Positions 43,712 through 52,833 of a stretch of DNA of 64,000 nucleotides are shown piece by piece. This stretch comes from Trichodelitschia bisporula (lineage: Eukaryota; Ascomycota; Dothideomycetes; Phaeotrichales; Phaeotrichaceae), in contig ML996692.1 in assembly GCA_010356995.1 (NCBI GenBank), positions 1-64,000 of the forward strand, read 5' to 3'. Each line of letters begins with the position of its first letter. Within the stretch, counting starts at the first letter, position 1. Position numbers and translations under genes: made by a program. The notes under the pieces were generated by a model. It had not been told where the DNA came from, did not search any database, and saw only the letters and a list, made by a program, of their open reading frames with translations.

Positions 43712-45361
43712 TGGTTAGATGCGGATATACCCAGTTCATGCTTGCTTTGCCTTGGTCTCGGGGGTTGGCGGTGTGGTTGGCGCCTGGATGCTTTTTGCAC
43801 GGGTACCTGGACGGCTGTGGGGTGGCCAGATAGGTGTCGCTTCTTACTATTCCTGTTTGAGCATTTTATTGCCATACTGCGACATTGAACTGGGTATGGG
43901 TCATTGCGAGGTTGGGAAGGGAAGAATCTGAAGTCTGGCACAGAAGCGGATGTGCGGTTTTGTTGGGTTGCATTTGTCTGTCTCCTTGTCATTGAGAACG
44001 GGGCGTTTTTGGCTTGGCTTTGCCCGACTGCCGACGTTTGGCTTGTTCTTGCTGGACGCGGTGTACATGAGGGGTTGGCGCTGTGGATGTGGCATGGGAT
44101 GAGAGCAAACGGCCGCTTGGGTGGGAATGGCAGCATGTCAAATGAAACAAGGTTGGGGACTGGGTCGAGTCATCTGTTGAGACGAATGGGGTGCCTGTAT
44201 GTAGGTACTTTGCACTGGCCAGACTGGGGAGGTATGTCTTTTCCTGCCTTGATGCGTGCCGGCGCATTCTGCTTCGGCTTTTTTGGTGCCTTGGGTAGGA
44301 TTGTGAGTTACGATGCTTTTTCAACCTCATTGTGTTCTGTGTTGTTGCTGTATTGCTTAAAAAAGATCAACCACGCTGTTCTTATCTGTAACCCTACTTC
44401 CGCCTCATACTTCTAGGTATTGAGCCTTGGGGAAGTTCATTTTGGAGTCTGGTATTTGACGCGTCTCGAATGTTAATCGCCTTAGTATTTCTTATGTAGG
44501 GTAGCCGCTGATTAAACTCAGAAGTGAAGCCAAACAAACAAAAATCAAGCAAAAAACATACAGCAATTGGGATTCGCTGCTGGTCACCCACGCAACTACT
44601 AGTCAATCAGTCCGCAGGTTAACTTCAGTGAGCAGACGGGGACTGGTGCTTTCTGCGGCCTGTGGCCGTATGTGCTGGTTTGGCGTGAGGGCGCAATGAT
44701 GATCGGAAGAGGAGCCTGTGATGATGGAATGGGGTGATCATAGGGTGGGAGAGAGCGTGTGAGGCACGTTGTCAATGTTTCAAGGGCCATCATAGAACTC
44801 GTTCGATGTCCGATGCTGAATATCTATGTTGTCATCCGTAATTTCCTAAAAGGGAAGGCAAGGCTGAGTCGTTCCTCCTCGAAAACTCACCCCCGCCGCC
44901 GGAAAATTATTAATCCCCGCACTGTGACTCGCCAGACTGCATTTATGTCCCCGCGGCGCTCTCTCGAACACCAACTCCACACATCACTCGTCCTCATTTT
45001 TATATACTCCTACAAAATGCAAACATTCAGCAACGACCGTGCTCCGCTCGCGGCTCTGTCTTTATATATCGCTTCTCCACGAAGCCATACGTCCCACTCT
45101 CCGGCGGCGGACGTTCCTCTACCGCGTCAAGCTCCTCAGAGTGGCCTGTCGACGCCTAGCTGTCGTACAGCTGTCTTCGTGCGTGGCCGCAGCTCTCAGC
45201 TGAGCGGAGTCTTCTGGACGAGCTTTACGATGAGCTCTAGGCTGAGGTCAAGGGCCTAGCGCTTCTGGGCTTCATTTTCCATCATTCAACTACTGTTTGA
45301 TATACTCCGTCATGGTCGGTGCTTGCGTATTCTCCTTGACTTTGCTGACTTTCGCAGCCTT

Positions 45362-45598
45362 ATGATATGGCAATCGGTCGAGGATCTCAAGAACCAAGCA
45401 AACATCGTCACCACCACTATATTCGCTAGACGCGAGCGGATGGCGGGGACTATATACGCCAGTCCTGAGGCTCGCCACCAAGCTGAGCGGGGTCTCCGGA
45501 GGAGAAAGCAGGCGGAGACTGAGGGCTCGAGTGAGACGCCTGTAAAGGCAGAGAGCCAGGATCTTATACAAGTTTCTGCAGTCCATATTCGGTCAGTA
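45362..45598 (+). other. orphan coding-like exon candidate
   Basis: A good 3' splice context (TTGACTTTGCTGACTTTCGCAG, positions about 45335-45357) is followed by an open frame from ATG 45362. It is charged and helical: MIWQSVEDLKNQANIVTTTI, ARRERMAGTIYASPEARHQA, then an Arg/Glu-rich stretch. A possible donor (GTCAGT, about 45592) and acceptor (CAG, about 45639) follow. I could not link it in phase to a start upstream or a stop downstream. Unrecognised; it may be part of a lineage-specific or decayed gene. Confidence 0.25.
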
Positions 45599-46100
45599 TA
45601 ACCGGTATACCCATGTTATAAAGCTAACCAGATCAGCAGGTATGGACTCTAGCCTTGTGGGCGGTCTCCGAGCCGCGCGAGTAGCAGCCTACACAACATT
45701 ATCGTTCGTCAAACGAGCTTTGACGTCGATATATAAGAACCTAAATACAACTATTGCAGGCATCCCCACTGAGTACGTATACTTATCTCCATCCGTCATG
45801 GTGCTGATTAATTTGCTAGGTTCCTGGATGAGTCTGTTCCTCACCTCGACGCGACCACTTCCTACTGTCAATTCAATCGCCCCCCAACCGTCTGCAAACA
45901 TATCCAGAATGCATCTGCTCATTACTGTCGCCGTGATCGTTCCAGCCGTAGTCGCTTGAAAACTCAGCGAGTCTTGTCAATCGGATCTGGCCCGTGGATT
46001 GCCAATTCTATATACGGCTCGAGGCTGCCGTCACCCATTCCCCCGTAGCTCCGTCTTGCATCATCGCTACCGCAAAATATTCACCTGACCGCGCAAAAAG

Positions 46101-46850
46101 CAGGCCTACATCACACTGACGGCCGGTTTTCTTCCTCATGTTTCCGTGGAGGCCGAAGCTGACAAGCTTCTTCACGTTCTCAATCTGGCGGCACACACGC
46201 TCATCGCCCCTGCCTGGGGTCATCGGACATCGGGGCGAGCGTTCGGAAACTTGCCCATCGGACTGTCTACCAATACTTTCATATTAACGACATAGTCCCT
46301 GGCTTTCTTGTACGCGATGCCTACTTCACATGGGAGGTATGGCCGCCAGTGGATGAGGCGGCTCACTTGTTCTGGGCCGGGTATCATGGGGAGACTGTTT
46401 GCGGTCGGCAGTGATGCGATTGATGCAGGAGCTAGGTGCGGGTCCGCGATCTCTCTGCGATACGTTCGACTGCGGCAGCGAAGCTGACTGCGACCCTGGT
46501 TCCGAATGCTCCAGCCCCAGCCACGAAGGCGAGCAAGACTACGGCAGCGAAGCCGGCTCTGGCCCAGGCTCCGAAGGATCCGGGCCCCAGCTGGGGCCTC
46601 GTCAATGTGTACGGTACCTTCGCCTCGTTTTACGTGCAGCAGCTTCTCCCCGGCCGCGATGTGCTGCTTCTCAACCAGCCGTCTCACCAACCCTACCTTG
46701 TCCGTTTTATCTCTCCGCCAATATCCGACCACCCATCGGTTCCTCCACCGCCCTCAAGATGCCAACTCTGAGCAACATTGTCTGTATAAACGCCGCGGAG
46801 CGTCAGACCTATAAACAGAATACGAACACCACCATCCCAGGAGTATAACG
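46101..46850 (+). other. frame-switching coding-like segments
   Basis: Coding-like stretches occur in different plus-strand frames: about 46101-46288 (EAEADKLLHVLNLAAHTLIA), about 46262-46410 (INDIVPGFLVRDAYFTWEVW), and about 46436-46770 (an Ala/Lys/Pro/Thr linker, then PSWGLVNVYGTFASFYVQQL). The minus strand is also open over part of this (to about 46732). No single spliced model explains them, so a decayed gene or chance is possible. Confidence 0.22.
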
Positions 46851-47187
46851 ACTTCCAGGAACCGCCAGCTCACCGACCTCTGACCGTGAGCGCGACAAAA
46901 GGAACTCCATGTCATGGTCCTGTCCATACATGGTGTGATGCCTCAGGCCATGATGTGGTCTGGGTGGCAGCACAGTACCGAGGTGACGTATGGGGACTAG
47001 TGCAGTTATGTGACTGGCGCCAAGCCCCCACTGTGGTTATGCTTTTGCACACCCATCCCTGTAGATTACTTCTCCGACTCTTTATCATTGCCTCGAAGCA
47101 ATCTATGGGTTTTGCACCGCTCTTCGTTGGCACCGTGACACTCCACCATTGCATACTCGGGCGACAGTAAATCGTGGACGAGTCAAT

Positions 47188-47260
47188 ATGACTGATTTTG
47201 AACGACATTGCGATGACTGATCGGAACGATATAGCGATGACTGATCAGGACGACATTGCG
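47188..47260 (+). repeat. 24-bp tandem repeat that contains start codons
   Basis: Three units of the form ATGACTGAT-NNN-(G)AACGACATTGCG start at 47188, 47213 and 47237. The first unit is 25 nt, with one extra base, so its ATG is out of frame with the other two, which are in frame with the small gene that follows. Confidence 0.75.
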
Positions 47261-47548
47261 GGTCTATGGGACACGGTTGTAAAGAATTTCCGCGATACAA
47301 CAGGCGTAGACCTCTCCGACGAATCCATCCGCCGATTCAGCACTGCGGACGACGACTTAAAGGAGACGGTGGAGAATGAGAGCAAGTTCAAAAAGTGGCG
47401 CCATAGCAACCAAAAGATTCCCAAGTTCAGTTCAGTGCTCAAGGAGTGCCATGAGAACATTGGGAAGCGATGCCTCCACGAATGGTACTTCGAAAAGCAG
47501 TGGGATGCGTACGCCGCCACCCCCGGAACTGCGCTCCGGTATATGTGA
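47213..47548 (+). CDS. small protein resembling fungal Goodbye domain; possible frameshift
   Basis: Open frame of 111 codons from ATG 47213. After a repeated N-terminal MTDxxDIA element it reads IAGLWDTVVKNFRDTTGVDL, then TVENESKFKKWRHSNQKIPK and FSSVLKECHENIG. The spacing of LW..+++.F...TG.DL, an F+.(W)R segment and SVLK resembles the helical Goodbye domain at the N-terminus of fungal NLR-like STAND proteins. This is pattern recall and was not searched. No NACHT/NB-ARC ATPase follows. The frame ends at 47548, but a +1 frame from the C-run at about 47519-47525 continues coding-like sequence (SGICDITNLIEPGTVRHCIA) to a stop at 47684. A one-base indel may therefore have truncated a longer protein. 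Confidence 0.4.
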   Translation: MTDRNDIAMTDQDDIAGLWDTVVKNFRDTTGVDLSDESIRRFSTADDDLKETVENESKFKKWRHSNQKIPKFSSVLKECHENIGKRCLHEWYFEKQWDAYAATPGTALRYM

Positions 47549-47770
47549 CATCACCAACCTCATTGAGCCTGGAACGGTACGACACTGTATAGCCGCCAAT
47601 CCCGAGGTCCCTGAAGTGTGCAAGAAGGTCATGCACGAGTATGTACATAGTCAGGGTGAATGCCTCTGTCGGCTCAGTCAGTAGAAATATAGGTAGACTC
47701 TGGATATCCAATTATTCAATGACCCTCATGCTATGCTCGCCACTTCCTTCCCCTCCCCCCCCAAGCACCC

Positions 47771-48700
47771 CTAATCAATCCCAACCTTATCACTAAACCG
47801 ATTCTCCAGCACCCAACCCCTCTCCTCCTCCCTCTTCCTACAAACATGCACATTCCCCCACCCATCCGTCATTCCCTTGACGGACTCACTCCTCCCCTCC
47901 AGTGCCGCATCCCCCGCACAAAGCGCACTCTGCCTCAGATAGTCATAGCAATGCGTGACATGCCTCGCCGCGTCCCCGCCCTCTGTAACCCCAAACTTCA
48001 AGCTCCCATGATGCTTAAGCAACATAAACACACAATGCACCTGGTGCAAATATGCAATGCTGTACCCGTCCCCTTTTCCTCCAACCATATGGTAAGGCCG
48101 GGGCAGGCCGGACGCCGTGCCGTTGGGATGAGTGATGAAGCCCCGGCCGAGGGGCATACTCGCGCGCCACGTCGCCGCCACCTTATCAAACTCCGCCCTC
48201 GAACTGAACATATCCTCGTGCGCATACGCCGCGTCCGGCAAGAACGTCACACGTTCAGTAGCAACTAGATCATTAGCACCACACCCCCATCGGTGTGGAA
48301 ACTTACAGTCCGGTACGAAGCCGCTGATGTCGCCCATCAATCCCATCTCCTTCACCTCCCCCTTCGCCATTGCCTCCTCCGCCATTTTTCCCATGTCTCT
48401 CACGTACACGCATTCACGCCCGCTCCACCGGCATGGACTGGCCAGCACAACCAAGACTAGCACGAAAAGCAACGCATTCCCCGCGAGACTGAGGACCAGG
48501 ATTCGCCGGTCCCGTTTCCCAGTCCTGGACGACGGCGGATGGGGGGCTAGGTCGAGGGACTCGGTGTCTGCGTCCTTGAAGTCGAGGGAGGCGCGCCGGA
48601 GGAGGGATGGGAAGGCGCTTGCCCGTGGTGTGGAGGATGTAGATGAGGGTGCGTAGGGCGAAGCGTCTACCTCCGTGAGGTCGTGGTATGGAGTCGCCAT
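47771..48700 (-). CDS. UstYa-type (DUF3328) membrane-anchored oxidase-like protein
   Basis: DUF3328/UstYa proteins catalyse oxidative cyclisation, halogenation or related steps in fungal peptide and other secondary metabolism. 295 residues after removing a 42-nt in-phase intron (donor GTAAGT after FVPD, acceptor CTAG). The cytosolic Ser/Pro-rich N-terminus has one TM helix (ILVLSLAGNALLFVLVLVVL). The luminal domain carries both signature motifs: YLHQVHCVFMLLKHH (first HxxHC) and HVTHCYDYLRQSALCAGD (second HxxHC). NGTASGLPRPYHMVGGKGDG contains a sequon. No precursor peptide, NRPS/PKS or second DUF3328 gene lies within the window, so this copy stands alone. Substrate unknown. Confidence 0.85.
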   Translation of the reverse strand: MATPYHDLTEVDASPYAPSSTSSTPRASAFPSLLRRASLDFKDADTESLDLAPHPPSSRTGKRDRRILVLSLAGNALLFVLVLVVLASPCRWSGRECVYVRDMGKMAEEAMAKGEVKEMGLMGDISGFVPDCKFPHRWGCGANDLVATERVTFLPDAAYAHEDMFSSRAEFDKVAATWRASMPLGRGFITHPNGTASGLPRPYHMVGGKGDGYSIAYLHQVHCVFMLLKHHGSLKFGVTEGGDAARHVTHCYDYLRQSALCAGDAALEGRSESVKGMTDGWGNVHVCRKREEERGWVLENRFSDKVGID

Positions 48701-49073
48701 GGCCGCTGTTCCTGCTCAAGATGTCGAATTTGAGCAGAGGCAGCAGTGAAGGCAAGGACAGCTGAAGTACGAGAAGCCCGCGTGGCGAATAAATCACTCC
48801 ACCCCATTTCGTGGGGTATCCCAGCGCCGCACCGCCGGCGTTTGGTGTATATGAAGTCTCGAACCCGGGGACATAACGTATAGGAGCATCACGTGATACC
48901 AGCCTTGCCTCGACGAAACGTGAAGAACCGGACTGCTTCCGTCTAGCCTACGGTACAGTACTTCGATAATACGCGTTTCGCTTCTCATGCCTCAGCATGA
49001 GTTAACAGATCTCCCAGCCTGATGCCAACCGCGACTAACAACAGCATCTTCGCACCCACAACCACCACAACCC
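48701..49073. other. upstream region of UstYa-type gene
   Basis: 373 bp between the UstYa-type start and the DSK2 stop, both on the minus strand. It contains the 10-bp palindrome ATCACGTGAT at 48888-48897, about 190 bp upstream of the UstYa-type start. A tRNA-like GGTTCGAG stretch near 48865 does not fold into a T-arm. Confidence 0.45.
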
Positions 49074-50573
49074 CTATGTCCCCCCACCCAGAAGGTACTC
49101 CACCGCCCCCTGCACACTCCCCCCACTCCTCCGCAGCGCCGTAACATTCCGCTCAAACTCGCAAAACCCCATGTCGTTCAACTGCCGCAGCTGAGAAGCG
49201 TACACCTCCTCCGGCGGGCGCGTGTCCGCCACAGGAGGAGGCGTCGGCGCCGCACCACCAAATCCGCCCAGTCCACCAAGTCCACCCAGTCCGCCCAGAC
49301 CCCCGGCTCCCGCACCGCCACCAGCAAGCATCTCCCGCATCGAAGCCTGCAACTCCGGGTTGGCCATCGCTTGAGCGAGCGCCTGCGCGAAGGCATTATC
49401 CCCGCCCGCGCCTGCGCCCTGACCTTGCCCCGCCGCCGGCGCACCCGCACCACCCGGCAACCCAAACAGCCCACCAAACGGATTTGGAGCTGCGTTGTCA
49501 CCCGCACCGGCAGCCGCACCACCCGCGCCAGCCCCAGAGCCGAAGAGCGACGCAAGCGGGTTGTCGGCGGAGGCGCCGGTGCCAGGAGTGGAGGTCGTGC
49601 GCGCGGATTCTGTACCGGGAGGCGTGCCGAAGAGCGCGGCGAAGGGGTTTCCGCCGCCGGCGCCGCCGAAGAGGTTGGGGTTTGCGCCGAGGCTAGCCGG
49701 CGAGCCTGTGCCGAAGAGGTTGCCCGGCTGCGGAGGAGTGGTAGGGTCATTCCCGACGGCACCAGCTGCGCCCTGCGGCGTAGTATCCGTGACGCCAGGG
49801 GCTGGGAAGTCATCCCCGCCACTGCGCAGCGAGCGCTCCATCTGCAGCTGCATGCGGATCATATCCGGATTCAGAAACATGCGGCGGTAGGCAGGGTTGC
49901 GGAACATTTCGCGCGCGACGGGATTGTTGCGGAGCATAGGATTGTTCGCCTCCATCATCTGCATGACTTGCGGGTTATCCAGCGCCTCGTTCATCTGCTG
50001 TAGGAAGTTAGGGTCGTCCAGCATGCGCAGCAGCATGTTCATGTCCGGCGGAGGGCCCATCTGCATACGATTAGCGCGCCGGAGCATTACGAGAAGGGAG
50101 GCAAAGAAACGTACACCGCCATCGGGCCCGAACATGGACGCATTCGGCAGGCCGTGGAAGCCCGCGTAGCGCGCGCCCGTCAGGCCGGCGAGCGGATTGT
50201 TGCCCGTGCCGGCAGCGATGTTGGTCGGGACGTTGGCCGGTGGGACGGAGGTCGCGCTACTCGAGGACGCAGCGGGGTTCTGGCGCGCGTTGCTCGCGGC
50301 GCCCTTCACGAGGTGGATGGTGTGGCCGTCTTTGAGGTTGGTCGCGGCTAGTGTGTCGGGGTCCTTGAGCACTTTGCCAGAGTAGATGAGGCGTATGCGC
50401 TCCTTGGGGATGCTGGCGTAGTCGTCGCCCGAGAGCTTGGTCTTCAGGTCGGCGACGGTGGTGGTGAGAGGCAGGGTGAGGACGAATTTGGCATCACTGC
50501 CGCCTTTGACGTTGAAAGTGATTTGCGGCTCGGCGTCGGCGGTCGCATCGTCGGCAGGGTCGGCAGCGCTCAT
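49074..50573 (-). CDS. DSK2: ubiquilin-type ubiquitin receptor DSK2
   Basis: Shuttle factor that binds ubiquitinated proteins through its UBA domain and the proteasome through its ubiquitin-like domain. 481 residues; one 54-nt intron after MFGPDGG is a multiple of three. The UBL spans about residues 16-92 (ITFNVKGGSDAKFVLTLPLT through KDGHTIHLVKG). A STI1-type Met/Asn/Pro-rich region follows (MLDDPNFLQQMNEALDNPQV, NNPVAREMFRNPAYRRM). A long Gly/Ala/Pro/Phe low-complexity middle leads to a second STI1-like AMANPELQASMREML. The C-terminal UBA is YASQLRQLNDMGFCEFERNV. Start chosen at MSAADPADD; the upstream in-frame ATG lies in leader-like sequence. Confidence 0.95.
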   Translation of the reverse strand: MSAADPADDATADAEPQITFNVKGGSDAKFVLTLPLTTTVADLKTKLSGDDYASIPKERIRLIYSGKVLKDPDTLAATNLKDGHTIHLVKGAASNARQNPAASSSSATSVPPANVPTNIAAGTGNNPLAGLTGARYAGFHGLPNASMFGPDGGVRFFASLLVMLRRANRMQMGPPPDMNMLLRMLDDPNFLQQMNEALDNPQVMQMMEANNPMLRNNPVAREMFRNPAYRRMFLNPDMIRMQLQMERSLRSGGDDFPAPGVTDTTPQGAAGAVGNDPTTPPQPGNLFGTGSPASLGANPNLFGGAGGGNPFAALFGTPPGTESARTTSTPGTGASADNPLASLFGSGAGAGGAAAGAGDNAAPNPFGGLFGLPGGAGAPAAGQGQGAGAGGDNAFAQALAQAMANPELQASMREMLAGGGAGAGGLGGLGGLGGLGGFGGAAPTPPPVADTRPPEEVYASQLRQLNDMGFCEFERNVTALRRSGGSVQGAVEYLLGGGT

Positions 50574-51379
50574 GGTTGCGCGCGGAGGTGTTTGCGAGAG
50601 CTTGCGGAGTGTAGGCGAAGGAGACGAGCTGGCGACGAAGATTTGTGGGTGTGGACGATGAACTGGTGATGTTTGACAGGCGGTGGTGGTTGGTGGGTGA
50701 TGATGGAGGGAGAGGGGCGACTGGGGAGGACAGAGCAATGGCGTATGGGGCGCTTAGCATGCGCCACTTTTTGTGGCAGGAGCTCGTGGCGAGTGGCTAG
50801 TTTGTCCGGATTGGGGCAAACTATGGGGATAGCAAAGTTGTTGCCCGGGAATAATAAGGATTTGGGAACACACGTGGAAACCACCAGTAACGTCCCACAT
50901 GGCCTCATGAAAATAGCTATCGCATGTGTATCTCGTATAACTATGGCACCCTATAGCTCCCCTCATCACCACGAGCCCCAACGCTCCTCAACCCCCGCCC
51001 GTTCCCCCACCACGGGCCCTGACTCGCGGAACGGTCATCCAGGCCACAAGGCGCGACCCCGCAAGACAGGCTACGGTAGAGCCAAAGGGCTATCCGAACA
51101 TGTCGTGGCCACTGACGTCCGCCAAACGCCGCCGCATGGTGGCCACGACTTTTTCGCGTGGCCCTTGAGCCAGCACTCCCGCCCAAGGCTACGGCAGGTG
51201 AACCTCGGCATACCGATTTCGCACCCCAAAAGAGGCACGTAAGACCGCAAGACGACATCCATATGTAGACGCACATAATCCGCACACACATCCTCCTTCA
51301 CACCCTCAATCTTTCACCTCTCACTCCCTATACGTCTTCACCTCCCCCTCATCCCTATCTCCCCCCCAAACCACCCACC
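50574..51379. promoter_or_regulatory. divergent promoter region, DSK2 / quinone oxidoreductase
   Basis: 806 bp between divergent starts. A 99-codon frame from about 50,943 (+) is basic and Pro/His-rich, without recognisable features; I do not call it. C/T-rich sequence immediately precedes the oxidoreductase start. Confidence 0.4.
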
Positions 51380-52436
51380 ATGCGCGCCATCCAAGTCTCG
51401 CAATACGTCGGCGGCCCGCAAGACCTCCGCGTAACCAGCCTCCCCGACCCCACTCCCAAGCCAAACGAATACCTAATCGCCATCCATGCCAGCGCAACGA
51501 ACTTCTTCGACCTCCTCCAGATCCGCGGCAAATACCAGCACCAACCGCCCCTCCCCTGGATCGCGGGCGCCGAGTTCGCCGGCGTCGTCCTCCGCACCCC
51601 GACCACCGGCAACCCGAAGTACAAAGTCGGCGACGCCGTCTTCGGCTCCGCACAGGGCGGGTACAGCACGCGTGTCGTCGCGAGCGAGGAGCGCCTCCGC
51701 CCGCTCCCCAAGGGCTGGGGATTTTTCGAGGCCGCGGGGCTGTTCGTTACTGCGCCGACGAGCTATGCTGCGCTGGTTACTCGCGCGGGCGTGAAGAAGG
51801 GTATTTGCTCCCCCCACATAACTGAATGATTGAAGGCTAACTCATCCAGGCGATTGGGTCCTCGTCCACGCAGCCGCAGGCGGTGTCGGCCTCGCTGCCG
51901 TGCAAATCGCCAAAGCGTTCGGTGCAACCGTAATCGCGACCGCCGGGACCGAGGCCAAACTCGCCGTCGCCAAGTCGTACGGCGCGGACTACGCGATCAA
52001 CTACCGCGACGCGGACTGGCCGGAGCAAGTCAAGAAACTCACGCCCAAGGGGCGGGGCGTGGACATCGTGTACGACCCCGTCGGCCTCATCACACAGAGC
52101 ACCAAGTGCACGGCGTGGAACGGGCGGCTGCTGGTCATTGGGTTTGCGGCGGGAGAGATTGAGAAGGTGGCGACGAATCGGGTGCTGTTGAAGAATATCT
52201 CTATCGTGGGGTTGCATTGGGGCATGTATGCTACGTATGAGCCGCAAACCGTGGAGGTGGTGTGGGACGGACTGTTCAAGTTGATGGAAGAGGGGAAGTT
52301 TCGCGGGACATGCTTTACGGATAAGGAGTATGTCGGCTTGGAGAGCGTGCCGGCGGCGTTGCAGGCGCTGGGGAGTCGTGATACGTGGGGGAAGGTGGTG
52401 GTTAAGGTACCGCAGGATGGGGAGAGCAAGATATAA
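51380..52436 (+). CDS. quinone oxidoreductase (zeta-crystallin-like MDR)
   Basis: NADPH-dependent medium-chain reductase without zinc ligands, typically reducing quinones or enones in the cytosol. 335 residues, one 49-nt intron after TRAGVKK. The N-terminal GroES-like domain includes ATNFFDLLQIRGKYQHQPPL and GAEFAGVV. The Rossmann domain starts GDWVLVHAAAGGVGLAAVQI, with the AAGGVG nucleotide motif, then YGADYAINYRD. The C-terminal VPAALQALGSRDTWGKVVVK is typical. Close to fungal zeta-crystallin homologues that share the VHWGMY-type segment (here GLHWGMYATYEP). Physiological substrate unknown. Confidence 0.92.
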
Positions 52437-52833
52437 TTCCAGTACGCCTTTATAACCGCGCGGATGCAATTGGAGATAGAAGTAAGCCATGATATCATCC
52501 ATGATATGGACATGAGGCAGGAGCATTATTATGCCAGGAAAGAGCAGTTTTTATCTGCCGGAAGGAACATTATGTAATGTGCGCATGATTGAAGGAAAGA
52601 GGATTAGGAGGATGCTTGACATCATGGTGTATTTATTCTCGAGCTTCACCTCTCTCTCTCTCTTCTCATCTTTCATCAAAACCTTCACTTTACACCGTAG
52701 CCATTGCACATATCAAGCCTATGCCTCCATTACTTTTGATCACCGGCCCATACATAACAAAATGCCGCAAACGCCCCAAAGATCACCACAACGCCCTGGC
52801 CTCATCCCTAAACCCAACATCAGTCACACACCA
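52437..52833. other. intergenic, convergent 3' ends
   Basis: 397 bp between the oxidoreductase (+) and the arrestin-fold gene (-). A CTCTCTCTCT microsatellite-like stretch lies near 52,650. No gene seen. Confidence 0.4.

Larger units (their letters stand above)
43712..47187. other. gene-poor accessory interval
   Basis: About 3.5 kb with no conserved gene recognised. 43,712-44,750 is probably the NIK1 3' region. Between 44,900 and 46,860 several segments look coding by composition, but they switch frame and no splice model joins them convincingly (see the separate entries). 46,860-47,187 shows nothing. Confidence 0.45.

Noticed and set aside
43904-44416. 170-codon frame after NIK1
   Set aside because: Trp/Gly/Leu-rich composition with no recognisable domain; it probably lies in the NIK1 3' region.
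46200-46400. Possible class-3 lipase remnant (INDIVPGFL...YFTWEVW, with a GH near 46220)
   Set aside because: The spacing between the GH and NDIVP segments is far too short, GxSxG is absent and the pieces are in different frames; chance similarity is likelier.
48840-48910. tRNA candidate from a GGTTCGAG sequence on the minus strand
   Set aside because: Flanking bases do not pair to form a T-stem and no D-arm or anticodon arm could be drawn.
50943-51242. 99-codon basic frame upstream of the quinone oxidoreductase
   Set aside because: No intron, no conserved motif, and it lies in a divergent promoter region; support is insufficient.
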